Source: Sulfurimonas gotlandica GD1 (GTDB lineage Bacteria > Campylobacterota > Campylobacteria > Campylobacterales > Sulfurimonadaceae). Taken from it: a stretch of 64,000 nucleotides of DNA. Below the pieces are notes generated by a model. The model saw nothing but the letters and a program-made list of their open reading frames with translations. It ran no database searches and was not told where the DNA came from. The stretch is taken from NCBI RefSeq assembly GCF_000242915.1, contig NZ_AFRZ01000001.1, forward strand, positions 2,542,001 to 2,606,000, written 5' to 3'. Positions 53,800-62,630 of this stretch are shown here, piece by piece (position 1 is the first letter of the stretch; every line of letters starts with the position of its first letter). Position numbers and translations under genes: made by a program.

Positions 53800-54256
53800 A
53801 AAGCTTCCAAAATGAATATAAAATCATATAAACAGCACTTAGATGCCAGATGAAAAAAGTAATAATGTATAGGTAAATAAATATTGCAGATACAAAGTAG
53901 GCAAGGGCGATAGCTGTCAGAGAAGTTATAGCACTAATCATAAGAGTATTAGTCATAAAAGTTCTGCTTCTATTAGCTAGACGGATAAAAACTGCACTAA
54001 GAGTAAGAAGTACCATCATCATAAAAAATATCTCTACATGCCAGAACTCTAAAAATGAAGCTTTTGTAATAGGGTCTATAAAATTTTCTTCACTTCCAAA
54101 TAGTGTGATATTTATTGTCTCTACAGATATGCCAAAACCAAAAGATTTAACTAGAACATCTGAGATAATATATAGAAGTATAAAGCTTAGAAAACCAGTG
54201 AGAATAAGTCTCATGGCATTATCTTTTTTTATGTTGTTTATGAGAGTAAACTTCAC
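53783..54256 (-). CDS. Four-TM membrane protein of the flavinylation cluster (B)
   Basis: This 157-residue membrane protein has four helices and a similar architecture to the next gene (a long loop with NFIDPITKASFLEFWHVEIFFMM). Both may have arisen by duplication. His residues in helices (FWHVEIF and FFIWHLSAVY) could bind heme. It starts exactly where the FMN-bind gene ends (one shared base), so the three genes form one transcript. Confidence 0.65.
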   Translation of the reverse strand: MKFTLINNIKKDNAMRLILTGFLSFILLYIISDVLVKSFGFGISVETINITLFGSEENFIDPITKASFLEFWHVEIFFMMMVLLTLSAVFIRLANRSRTFMTNTLMISAITSLTAIALAYFVSAIFIYLYIITFFIWHLSAVYMILYSFWKLYAKGV

Positions 54257-54783
54257 TACTTAGCCTTTAGCATCTCATTATAAAAAGCAAATGCAAGTCG
54301 TGAAGAGTCTGTTATGCTTCTAGCACTAAGTGTTGCGCCTGTTATTGTAGGTATTTCTCTACCCACGTTTAGTTGTTTGTCTGTAGGTACATTTTCAAAC
54401 TGAGAAGTCCATTTCTTTGATGGTATATATTCCATTGGTTCATTAAAGGCAATAATCTCTATGCTTAAAAGAGTTGAGTTTGTTGAGATAAGATACATAA
54501 CAACAGCATTTTTAGAGCGGACTTTTTTGTTGATAATAACTCCAAAACCTAGTGTTTTATCACCTTGTATAGCTTTAAAAGTTTTGAATATCTTGCTGTC
54601 TAGTTTTACTTTCGCGTTATTTTGAATAATTTTTGCTTGTTCATTGTTTAGTAAAATATTGTTTTTAACTATAGTCGCATTAGTTCCGAAACTCTGTTTC
54701 ATCGCATCTATAGGAGAAATCAACATATTTGCACTTAGTTCAATCGATATAAGTATAAAAAGCGTAAGGTATATTTTTTTCAT
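54256..54783 (-). CDS. FMN-binding domain protein, likely flavinylated
   Basis: This 175-residue protein has an N-terminal signal or anchor (MKKIYLTLFILISIELSAN). The FMN_bind domain carries the flavinylation motif TITGATLSARS near residue 150, where ApbE attaches FMN by a phosphoester bond. It also contains GREIPTITGATLSARSITDS, typical of RnfG/NqrC-type proteins. It is the first of three co-oriented genes and probably passes electrons through a covalently bound flavin outside the cytoplasmic membrane. A sigma-70 promoter lies just upstream. Confidence 0.88.
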   Translation of the reverse strand: MKKIYLTLFILISIELSANMLISPIDAMKQSFGTNATIVKNNILLNNEQAKIIQNNAKVKLDSKIFKTFKAIQGDKTLGFGVIINKKVRSKNAVVMYLISTNSTLLSIEIIAFNEPMEYIPSKKWTSQFENVPTDKQLNVGREIPTITGATLSARSITDSSRLAFAFYNEMLKAK

Positions 54784-54812
54784 ATTAGTTTTCTTTATTT
54801 AAAGTTTTTAGG

Positions 54813-54841
54813 ATTGTATATGATTCTTTTTCAATTGTCAA
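54813..54841 (-). promoter_or_regulatory. Sigma-70 promoter of the FMN-bind operon
   Basis: On the minus strand TTGACA (54836-54841) and TACAAT (54813-54818) are separated by exactly 17 bp, with a coding start 30 bp downstream. It lies between the porin terminator and the FMN-bind gene, so the module has its own promoter. Confidence 0.75.
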
Positions 54842-54859
54842 TTATGAATATCAATAAAA

Positions 54860-54891
54860 AGAGGTTTGCATGGTCTCGGATGCAAACCTCT
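54860..54891 (-). terminator. Rho-independent terminator of the porin gene
   Basis: AGAGGTTTGCAT (54860-54871) pairs perfectly with ATGCAAACCTCT (54880-54891) in a 12-bp stem with an 8-base loop. On the minus strand it is followed by TTTTTATT. It lies 28 bp past the porin stop codon, so porin transcripts should end here, separating it from the FMN-bind operon. Confidence 0.92.
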
Positions 54892-54918
54892 GTGTTAAAC
54901 AGGAGAATGTTTTACGTT

Positions 54919-56163
54919 TTAGAAAATAAATCCCATAGAGATACTTGTAGTATCTGAATCAACTGCACCTTGGCTTGCCATTGCATAGTCAAGTTTTAGT
55001 ACAACTTGCTCATGAGGAAAGTAGTTTATACCGACTGTAGTTGTATCAAGTCTGTCTCCAGAAGTTCCATCAGCTCTCTCTTCTTCAGGATTGATACTCT
55101 CATATTGAACAAAGATAGGAAGTTGTTTTTTTATAGAAGTTAGAGATAAAACATCAAAACTTGCATTTACAAAACCACCTTGAGCTTTTTCTACAGCATT
55201 TGCTGCTATATCTGCAGCATCTGATCTATCTGTTTGAGTATAAACACCATATACTCTAGCACCGCTGTTTTTATAGTCTAAATGCACATCATACATATTA
55301 GTAGTAGAGCTTTTTCCGTTTACTGATGGTGCAGTGTATGCAGAAGCACCAACTAAAAGACCGTTGATGCCGGTGTAGTCAACTCTTGCAACGAAAGCCA
55401 TGTTCGCATCTGTCTGTTTAAATGAGCCGCCACGACCGCTTCTTAACCATGAAGACCCAGTAACACCTGTTTGTAAAGCACTTACTGCTGCAAATTTATA
55501 TGATAAGTTATCGATAATATCACCATAAACCATAGCACCACTCTCATGCCAAGTAGAAGGTATTAGGTTTTTTGACGTATTTGGTCTTTGAACAGTAGTA
55601 AATAGTGTCGGCTCATGTCTCTCATTTATAAGACCCATAGGCATTAGCATATTACCAACTCTGATGTTCGCATGTTTGTTTATAAGAAAGTCAAGATACA
55701 TAAACTCAACTATAACTTCACCACCCTCAGCAGTACCTCCGTTGTTTGCTACACCACCGTGTTCAAACTCGATTTCTGTATTTAAGATGATGTTATCACT
55801 AAACTTATAACCTATATATGGAACAAATCTATATACATCTAAAGTCGTTTTATCTGCATTATTATTTGTTTTTGCATCTGAGTAATACATCTCTCCGTAA
55901 CCACCAATACTTAAAGGAGATTTTGAGTAGTAAACTTTAGAAGCTGCAGCTCCAAGACCACTATGAGATTTTTCACTGTTAACTGTAGTATAGTTAAATC
56001 CTGTTTTTAAGTCACTTGTCTCATCAACTAAAGTTTGCGTCATTTCACGAAGTTCTTTAACTTCTTGCTTAAGAGCTTTAATATCCGCTGATTCACTTGC
56101 GTATGCAGTGCTGCCTAGTAGTAAAAATGCACTTAGTGCTAATGTTGTGTTTATCGTTTTCAT
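54919..56163 (-). CDS. Outer-membrane porin-like protein with coiled-coil N terminus
   Basis: This 414-residue protein has a signal peptide (residues 1-22), a short coiled coil (DIKALKQEVKELREMTQTLV, about 27-46) and then a barrel of about 16 beta-strands, ending in TTSISMGFIF with a C-terminal Phe. The coiled coil recalls OprP/ferric-citrate-type or phosphate porins, but the solute is unknown. Two Fur-box-like operators lie upstream, so its expression is predicted to respond to iron. It adjoins the flavinylation module, which suggests an iron-related role. Confidence 0.85.
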   Translation of the reverse strand: MKTINTTLALSAFLLLGSTAYASESADIKALKQEVKELREMTQTLVDETSDLKTGFNYTTVNSEKSHSGLGAAASKVYYSKSPLSIGGYGEMYYSDAKTNNNADKTTLDVYRFVPYIGYKFSDNIILNTEIEFEHGGVANNGGTAEGGEVIVEFMYLDFLINKHANIRVGNMLMPMGLINERHEPTLFTTVQRPNTSKNLIPSTWHESGAMVYGDIIDNLSYKFAAVSALQTGVTGSSWLRSGRGGSFKQTDANMAFVARVDYTGINGLLVGASAYTAPSVNGKSSTTNMYDVHLDYKNSGARVYGVYTQTDRSDAADIAANAVEKAQGGFVNASFDVLSLTSIKKQLPIFVQYESINPEEERADGTSGDRLDTTTVGINYFPHEQVVLKLDYAMASQGAVDSDTTSISMGFIF

Positions 56164-56178
56164 TTGTTTTCCTTTTGG

Positions 56179-56199
56179 TAATGATATTTGTTATCATTA
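56179..56199. promoter_or_regulatory. Fur-box-like inverted repeat next to the porin start
   Basis: TAATGATA and TATCATTA form 8-bp arms around a 5-base centre, close to the core of the Fur consensus (GATAATGATAATCATTATC). It lies 16 bases before the porin ATG and beside its GGAAAA site, where bound Fur would block expression. The match is judged by eye. Confidence 0.6.
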
Positions 56200-56241
56200 A
56201 GTTATAACTGAATTGTAACTCAATTATTCTTAAATGAATAT

Positions 56242-56260
56242 AAAAATGATAATTATTATT
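56242..56260. promoter_or_regulatory. Second Fur-box-like site
   Basis: AATGATAATTATTATT at 56245-56260 agrees with the Fur consensus at most positions. It sits midway in the 169-bp gap between the divergent porin and DUF695-RraB genes and could control either. Fur-type tandem boxes are common at iron-uptake genes. Confidence 0.6.
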
Positions 56261-56332
56261 AATAAGAATTAGTGAGAATAAAAAGGCTTAATAATAAATT
56301 AGCTATAATAAGTAAAAAAATATAGAGAGAAT

Positions 56333-57067
56333 ATGAGAGAAATATTTAATAGATTAGAAGACGACGTTAAAGTGATAACTGAAGTGAATATCGAGGCTAC
56401 AGACTCTAAAGAGATGAATCCATGGTTATTTAGTGTATTTATAAAGTATGATGATTTAGAAGCCAATGAAGAAAGCTATGAAGAATTCTTAGAGACTAAA
56501 GAGTCTCTTATCATAGCATTAGAACATCAGGATAGAGCAGTTTATGTTGGAAGCAGAGTGCTTGATGGCTGGAATGAGCTTTACTTCTATGCTTATGATT
56601 CTAAAAAACTAGATGCAATTGCTAGTAAAATACTGACTCCTTCAAACTATGTTTATGAAAGTAATGTAGTTAGAGACACTAAATGGGGCTTTTATGAGAC
56701 TCAGCTTTTTCCAACAGAGTTAGAGTTTTGTCATATTCAAAGTGCAAAGATTATCTTTTTACTAGAAGAAGAGGATGAAGACTTAACTATAGAGAGAGAT
56801 GTTGAGCATTATGTGTCATTTGAGACACCTACTCAGAAAAATAGATTTATTAATACACTAGATCTTGATGGTTTTAGTTTCAAGGATGAGATAAGCTCTG
56901 AAGAGTTTGAACATGGTGTAGCTCTCGTGAAAACTCATGCCGTAACTGAAGATGTTGTAACAAAAGTTGTTGAAGAGCTTTTTGCAAAGGTTAAAGAGGA
57001 CCATGGTTACTACGAAAGTTGGAGTACAACTTTAGTTTCGCAAGAACTAGAAGAGAGATCTAAATGA
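56333..57067 (+). CDS. DUF695-RraB fusion protein
   Basis: This 244-residue acidic cytoplasmic protein has an N-terminal DUF695-like domain (about 1-135, with NPWLFSVFIKYDD and AVYVGSRVLDGWNELYFYAYD) and a C-terminal RraB-like domain (about 155-240, with RDVEHYVSFETPTQKNRF, then VEELFAKVKEDHGYYESWST). RraB proteins inhibit RNase E in enterobacteria. As Campylobacterota generally lack classical RNase E, the role here is open. It overlaps the next gene by 4 bases (ATGA). Confidence 0.82.
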   Translation: MREIFNRLEDDVKVITEVNIEATDSKEMNPWLFSVFIKYDDLEANEESYEEFLETKESLIIALEHQDRAVYVGSRVLDGWNELYFYAYDSKKLDAIASKILTPSNYVYESNVVRDTKWGFYETQLFPTELEFCHIQSAKIIFLLEEEDEDLTIERDVEHYVSFETPTQKNRFINTLDLDGFSFKDEISSEEFEHGVALVKTHAVTEDVVTKVVEELFAKVKEDHGYYESWSTTLVSQELEERSK

Positions 57068-58890
57068 AAGAATGTTCAAATCGTAGAGTAGTAAACTACT
57101 TAATAGTTGTTTTTTTAAATGCTTTTACAGATTTGGGACATAAAATAATCATACAAAATACTATTTTCAAAGTCTATGATGGTGAGATGCAGATAGTACT
57201 TACGGCAATCGTAAATGCTCTTATTCTACTTCCATTTATCCTAGTCTTTTCACCTTCTGGGTTTTTAGCTGATAAGTTTGCTAAGAACCTTATCATGAAA
57301 CATGCATCTGCACTTGCAGTTGTTTTGACACTTCTAATTACTTTTTCATACTATCAAGGCTGGTTTTTTACTGCATTTGCTATGACATTCATGCTCGCTC
57401 TTCAAAGTGCTATCTACGGTCCTGCTAAGTATGGGTATATTAAAGAGCTTGTAGGTGTAAAGTTTATCAGCTTCGGTAATGGTGCAGTTCAAGCAGTTAC
57501 AACAGTAGCTATTCTTAGTGGTATTATCTTTTATACAGTTTTATTTGAAATAGCTTTAGCGGATAATTTTACAACCAAAGAGGATGTTCTTCAGGTCATA
57601 GCTCCTATAGGATGGTTGTTGGTCTTAGGTTCTACTATTGAGTGGTTTTTAGCTTCAAAACTACCAAACAAGATGATAGAAGCGAGTCAGAAAAAGTTTA
57701 TCTTTAAGAGATATATTCAGGGTAAATACCTGCAAAAAAATCTTAAAACAGTTACAAGAAAAAAAGAGATATTTGAGGCTATCTTGGGACTTAGCCTTTT
57801 TTGGTCTATCTCTCAGGTAGTGCTGGCTATTTTTGGAGAGTATGCAAAGAGTGAGCTTGGCATCACAAATGCTATCTATGTTCAAGGTGCTATGGCTATG
57901 GCAGGTTTTGGTATTGTTACTGGATCTATTATGGCAGCTTCATATTCCAAGTACTATGTAAATAGTGGTGTGGCTACTGTAGGTGCTATTGGTATGACAA
58001 TAATTGTTTTTATTATTCCTACAAGTGAGTCAATGATAACACTTACAGTTCTCTTTGCTTTTTTTGGAATCTTCTCAGGTTTTATTATGGTTCCTCTAAA
58101 CTCTCTTATACAACTTCGTGCTCCAAGAGTACACCTTGGAGTTATACTCGCAGGAAACAACTTTATACAAAATATTTTTATGGTCTCATTTTTAGTTCTT
58201 ACAACTATATTTGCTTACTTTGGAACAAATGCAGTCGCTCTGTTTTATCTTATGGGACTTGTTGGGATATATCTGAGTTTCATCCTCTTTAAGAGATATT
58301 TTGTTCTATCTTTTTGGGCATTTGTAGAGATGATACTCAAAATGAGATATAACTTTCACTATGTGGGACTTGAATATATCCCTGCATCTGAAGGTGTTCT
58401 GCTTCTAGGGAATCATGTAAGCTGGGTAGACTGGGCAATAATTCAGATACCTATAAAAAGACGTCTTAACTTTATGGTTGATAAAGATATTTATAACTGG
58501 AAATTATTTAACAAAGCGCTTAAAAAAGGCGAGGCAATTCCAATCTCTAAAAAAGCTTCAAAAGATGCTTTCGCAGAAGCTTCACAACGACTAAAAAATG
58601 GTAAAATTGTGGCTTTATTTCCAGAGGGGCAAATTAGCCCTGATGGAGAGACTGGAAAGTTTTACAAGGGATATGAACTTATCTCAAGTGACTATGACGG
58701 AAAGATAGCTACTTTTTTCATAGATGGGATGAATGGAAGTATGTTTTCTAAGACTAGAGATTTTAATCTTTTTAGCAGAAGAGATGTAACAGTATACTTC
58801 TCAAAGCCAGTACATAGGGAAACAAAAACTCAAGAAATAAGAGAAATTATTACAAATTTAAAGGGTAAACATGAAACTAAACAAGCCTAA
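57064..58890 (+). CDS. LplT-type transporter fused to PlsC acyltransferase
   Basis: This 608-residue protein joins an MFS transporter (about residues 1-415, 12 helices, with TALMFSPSGFLADKF-like loop) to a 1-acylglycerol-3-phosphate acyltransferase domain (about 425-605). The acyltransferase shows the NHVSWVDW (H-x4-D) and FPEGQISPDG motifs. In E. coli LplT imports lysophospholipids and Aas reacylates them; here the acyl-ACP synthetase part of Aas is absent. It probably recycles lysophospholipids using other acyl donors. It overlaps dgkA by 20 bases. Confidence 0.88.
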   Translation: MKECSNRRVVNYLIVVFLNAFTDLGHKIIIQNTIFKVYDGEMQIVLTAIVNALILLPFILVFSPSGFLADKFAKNLIMKHASALAVVLTLLITFSYYQGWFFTAFAMTFMLALQSAIYGPAKYGYIKELVGVKFISFGNGAVQAVTTVAILSGIIFYTVLFEIALADNFTTKEDVLQVIAPIGWLLVLGSTIEWFLASKLPNKMIEASQKKFIFKRYIQGKYLQKNLKTVTRKKEIFEAILGLSLFWSISQVVLAIFGEYAKSELGITNAIYVQGAMAMAGFGIVTGSIMAASYSKYYVNSGVATVGAIGMTIIVFIIPTSESMITLTVLFAFFGIFSGFIMVPLNSLIQLRAPRVHLGVILAGNNFIQNIFMVSFLVLTTIFAYFGTNAVALFYLMGLVGIYLSFILFKRYFVLSFWAFVEMILKMRYNFHYVGLEYIPASEGVLLLGNHVSWVDWAIIQIPIKRRLNFMVDKDIYNWKLFNKALKKGEAIPISKKASKDAFAEASQRLKNGKIVALFPEGQISPDGETGKFYKGYELISSDYDGKIATFFIDGMNGSMFSKTRDFNLFSRRDVTVYFSKPVHRETKTQEIREIITNLKGKHETKQA

Positions 58891-59242
58891 GCATTCACTT
58901 TTTAGAAATGGGATGTATGCTGTAGAAGGTTTTATAGATATAACAAAAAATGAGACATCATTTAAGTGGCAGCTACTTATGCTAAGTGTTATGGGAATAG
59001 TAGCATGGAACTTGCCTATTGACTTTGGGCATGCTAGCATCTTGTTTATATCTCTATTTATACCTGTTTTAGCAGAAGTAACAAACAGTTCAATAGAAAG
59101 AGTCGTTGATTTAGTGACTAGTGACTATCATATTCTGGCAAAACAGGCAAAAGATGCAGGTGCGACTTTAGTTCTTTTAAGTCTTATAGTAACATCTCTA
59201 ATTTGGATCTCTGTTTTAGCAGTGGCATTTAACTTAGTATAG
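58871..59242 (+). CDS. dgkA: Diacylglycerol kinase
   Basis: This 123-residue integral membrane kinase has three helices and the DgkA signature: FRNGMYAVEGFIDITKNETSF at the start, EVTNSSIERVVDLV near residue 71 (catalytic Glu) and LAKQAKDAGATLVLL. It returns diacylglycerol to phosphatidate in phospholipid turnover, which fits the acyltransferase fusion upstream. Its start lies within the 3' end of that gene. Confidence 0.93.
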   Translation: MKLNKPKHSLFRNGMYAVEGFIDITKNETSFKWQLLMLSVMGIVAWNLPIDFGHASILFISLFIPVLAEVTNSSIERVVDLVTSDYHILAKQAKDAGATLVLLSLIVTSLIWISVLAVAFNLV

Positions 59243-59249
59243 GCAAACC

Positions 59250-61445
59250 ATGAAAATATTACTCATCCTAGCTCTTATTTTTGGTGTTGTTCTTGGACAA
59301 GATAGACCAAAAATAGCACTTGTACTTAGTGGTGGTGGAGCTAGAGGTGGAGCACATGTTGGTGTTTTAAAAGTTTTAGAAGAGAATAAGATACCGGTAG
59401 ATATCATTGTTGGAACAAGTATGGGCTCATTTGTTGGTGGACTCTATGCATCTGGCAGATCAGCTGATGATATAGAGCAGATGCTGGTATCTAGTGATTG
59501 GAAAAACTACATTAGAACAGACTTTGACCGTGCTGACACTCCAATGAGAGTTAAAGAAGTTGAATATATATATCAAGGTAGACTTGGACTCGGTATAGAC
59601 TCGAAAAACAGTATAGTTCTGCCTACTGGTGTATTAAAAAGACAACCTCTGCTTTTAAAGTTTATGGCTGAAACACAACATGCTCAAAATATCATAGATT
59701 TTGATGACTTGGCAATTCCTTTTCGTGCAGTGGCGACTAATATAGCCAATGGTGACCCTGTTGTCTTAAAGTCAGGATCTCTTGCAAAAGCAATCTACGC
59801 TTCTAGCTCTATTCCAGGTGGACTTCAGCCAATAAATATAGATGGCATAGACCTTGTAGATGGTGGAGTTAGTGATAACTTACCTGTGCAGTTAGCTAAA
59901 GATATGGGTGCAGATATCATCATAGCTGTAGATGTTAGTGAAAACTTTGATGAAAAAATAGATGTTAATTCTTACTTCGTTGTTTTAGGACAGATGGTAA
60001 ATATACTCATGAGAAAAAATGCCAATGAATCAATTCTAAAACTTAGTGATAAAGATATCTTACTTACTCCTGATTTAACAGACTTTTCAGGGCTTGATGC
60101 CGATAAATATGCTTCTATCATACAAAAGGGCGCTGATGTTACTCGAAATGCGTATGATTCTAAGCTAAAGCATCTATCTATAAGTAATGCAGATTATGAG
60201 GAGTATAAAAAGAAGTATAGAGTTTTAAAAGAGTTTAGCGCACCTATCATTGACGCAATTGAAATAGATAATCCAACATACATTAGCAATGAGTCAATTC
60301 TCAGAAGAATTAAAATCAAGGTTGGGGATAGATTAGATGAAAATGTATTAAGAGCAAATCTTATGCATATTTATAATATGACAATCTTTGATAGCGTTGA
60401 GTATACTCTTAAAAAAGTTGAGGGAAAAAATATACTTGTTATCACTACTACACCTAGTTGGAATAATCATGGTGAAATGAGGTTTGCTATAGGCGTAGAA
60501 GATGATTTTAAAGGGCATTCGTCTTACTCATTAAAAGCTGGATACACTATGTTTGGCTTAAACAGCTATGGTGGAGAGTGGAAGAATGATATTGAAATAG
60601 GAAGACGTCAACGTGCATATACTGAGATCTTTCAGCCATTGGATACAATGCAGAGATACTATCTAAGACCATCTCTTGTTTATGATAATGTTATTGAATT
60701 TGTTCCTTATGGCAGTGGTACTGTAGAGCTTGAGACTAAAAGATATGGAACTTCACTTGGCATTGGCGCACATGTAACAACAGACTATGAGTTTGAAGTA
60801 GGCGCTGGTGCTTTTAAAGATTCACTAGAAGTTTCTATCGTTAGTGGTTCTTATGCAAAATACCAAGCTAGACCTATTTATGCTTCTTTTTTAGTGGATA
60901 ATCTAGATAATCTGAATTTCCCAAACACTGGTCTAAAGTCTATGCTAAAATGGACAAAGGAAATGAAAGAGTTAGGTAGTGATTATGAGCATGAGAAAAT
61001 CTATTTTGACATAGAAAAACCTATCACTTTTAACAGTCACAATATTACTACTTATCTGCAATTTGGTACAACTTACAATAACAACAATGATAAGAGCACT
61101 CTTAACTTAAATGACAAGTTTATTCTTGGCGGACTCTTTAATATGTCTGCCTATAAACCATACTCAATAGTTGGAAATCATATGGCACTAGGAGTTGTAA
61201 AGTATAGATATCAGTTAAAAGATGGAGGATTTTTTGGGACACTGGATGCCCCATTATATACAGGATTTAGTTTAGAAATAGGAGACGCGTGGGATGATGG
61301 TATTCATAGGAATATCAATGATCTTAAAAAGTCGGTTAGTGTTTATGTAGCAGCAGACACTTTTTTAGGGCCATTTTATTTGGCCTACGCATCTTCAGAA
61401 GATGGCGAAAACTCATTTTATTTATATTTAGGAGAAAAATTTTAA
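59250..61445 (+). CDS. PlpD-like patatin phospholipase with outer-membrane barrel
   Basis: This 731-residue type Vd autotransporter-like protein has a signal peptide (residues 1-16), then a patatin domain (about 18-320) with the oxyanion GGGARGGAH, nucleophile S57 in GTSMG and the catalytic D in VDGGVSDN. A POTRA-type domain (about 330-395) follows, then a C-terminal 16-strand barrel ending in FYLYLGEKF. Such proteins expose or release a lipase. The intact dyad implies an active phospholipase. Its stop overlaps the next start (TAATG). Confidence 0.92.
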   Translation: MKILLILALIFGVVLGQDRPKIALVLSGGGARGGAHVGVLKVLEENKIPVDIIVGTSMGSFVGGLYASGRSADDIEQMLVSSDWKNYIRTDFDRADTPMRVKEVEYIYQGRLGLGIDSKNSIVLPTGVLKRQPLLLKFMAETQHAQNIIDFDDLAIPFRAVATNIANGDPVVLKSGSLAKAIYASSSIPGGLQPINIDGIDLVDGGVSDNLPVQLAKDMGADIIIAVDVSENFDEKIDVNSYFVVLGQMVNILMRKNANESILKLSDKDILLTPDLTDFSGLDADKYASIIQKGADVTRNAYDSKLKHLSISNADYEEYKKKYRVLKEFSAPIIDAIEIDNPTYISNESILRRIKIKVGDRLDENVLRANLMHIYNMTIFDSVEYTLKKVEGKNILVITTTPSWNNHGEMRFAIGVEDDFKGHSSYSLKAGYTMFGLNSYGGEWKNDIEIGRRQRAYTEIFQPLDTMQRYYLRPSLVYDNVIEFVPYGSGTVELETKRYGTSLGIGAHVTTDYEFEVGAGAFKDSLEVSIVSGSYAKYQARPIYASFLVDNLDNLNFPNTGLKSMLKWTKEMKELGSDYEHEKIYFDIEKPITFNSHNITTYLQFGTTYNNNNDKSTLNLNDKFILGGLFNMSAYKPYSIVGNHMALGVVKYRYQLKDGGFFGTLDAPLYTGFSLEIGDAWDDGIHRNINDLKKSVSVYVAADTFLGPFYLAYASSEDGENSFYLYLGEKF

Positions 61446-62629
61446 TGAAAACAACTTTAATTATTGGTGCAGGCGGTGTTAGCCGCGTAGTAGTGCATAA
61501 ATGTGTACAAAACGTAGATGTATTTGGAAAAATAGTACTGGCAAGCAGAAGTATTGGTAGATGTGAAGTTATCAAAAGTGATTTACCAGATGCTGATATT
61601 GAGATAACAACAGTAGATGCTGATGTAACTGATGAAGTGATAAAGCTGATTAAATCATGTAATGCAGATATCGTTATAAATGTTGCTCTTCCATACCAAG
61701 ACTTAACGATTATGGATGCTTGTATTGCTACAAAGACACCGTATTTAGATACTGCGAACTATGAGCATCCTGATGAAGCAAAGTTTGAATACAAGCTTCA
61801 GTGGGAGAGAGATGCTAAGTTCAAAGAAGCTGGAATTATGGGACTTCTTGGAAGTGGTTTTGACCCGGGTGCTACAAATGTATTTTGTGCGTATGCACAA
61901 AAACACTACTTTGATGAAATTCATACAATTGACATTTTGGATTGTAATGCCGGTGATCACGGTTACGCATTTGCAACAAACTTTAACCCTGAGATCAATC
62001 TCCGTGAAGTATCTGCAAAAGGTCGTTACTGGGAAAATGGTGTATGGATAGAAACTGAGCCAATGGAGATTATGCAAGTTTGGGATTACCCAGAAGTAGG
62101 GCCTAAAGACTCATACCTTCTTTACCATGAAGAGATGGAATCACTTGTAAAACACATCAAAGGTCTAAAGCGTATTAGATTTTTTATGACATTTGGTCAG
62201 AGTTACCTGACTCACATGAAGTGTTTAGAAAATGTTGGAATGCTAGGGATTGAACCGGTTGAACACAAGGGAATGAAAATTATTCCAATGGAGTTTTTAA
62301 AGACTCTTCTTCCAGACCCAGCATCTCTAGGACCTAGAACTACTGGTAAAACAAATATCGGAATTGTTGCTGAGGGTATCAAAGACGGTGTTAAAAAGAA
62401 AATCTACATCTACCAAGTAAAAGACCATGAAGATTGTTACGCAGAGACTAACTCACAAGGTGTTTCTTACTCTACAGGTGTCCCTGCAATGATAGGTGCT
62501 AAACTTATGTTACAAGGTAAGTGGAGTGGTACTGGCGTGTTTAACATGGAACAAATGGATCCAGATGCATTTATGGATGAGATGAATACTCAAGGTCTTC
62601 CTTGGGAGATAAAAGAGCTAGAAGTATAA
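61445..62629 (+). CDS. Carboxynorspermidine dehydrogenase
   Basis: This 394-residue saccharopine-dehydrogenase-fold enzyme has the NADP Rossmann motif LIIGAGGVSRVVVHKC at the start, the segment DTANYEHPDEA near residue 101, and GLLGSGFDPGATNVFCAY near 134. This matches the Campylobacterota CANSDH that condenses aspartate semialdehyde with a diamine to give carboxynorspermidine (or carboxyspermidine). The nspC gene two genes downstream carries out the next step. No gene symbol is used because names vary. Confidence 0.9.
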   Translation: MKTTLIIGAGGVSRVVVHKCVQNVDVFGKIVLASRSIGRCEVIKSDLPDADIEITTVDADVTDEVIKLIKSCNADIVINVALPYQDLTIMDACIATKTPYLDTANYEHPDEAKFEYKLQWERDAKFKEAGIMGLLGSGFDPGATNVFCAYAQKHYFDEIHTIDILDCNAGDHGYAFATNFNPEINLREVSAKGRYWENGVWIETEPMEIMQVWDYPEVGPKDSYLLYHEEMESLVKHIKGLKRIRFFMTFGQSYLTHMKCLENVGMLGIEPVEHKGMKIIPMEFLKTLLPDPASLGPRTTGKTNIGIVAEGIKDGVKKKIYIYQVKDHEDCYAETNSQGVSYSTGVPAMIGAKLMLQGKWSGTGVFNMEQMDPDAFMDEMNTQGLPWEIKELEV

Positions 62630-62630
62630 G

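Noticed and set aside
61745-62077. 110-residue reverse frame inside the CANSDH gene
   Set aside because: Antisense shadow of a well-conserved enzyme; no ribosome site.
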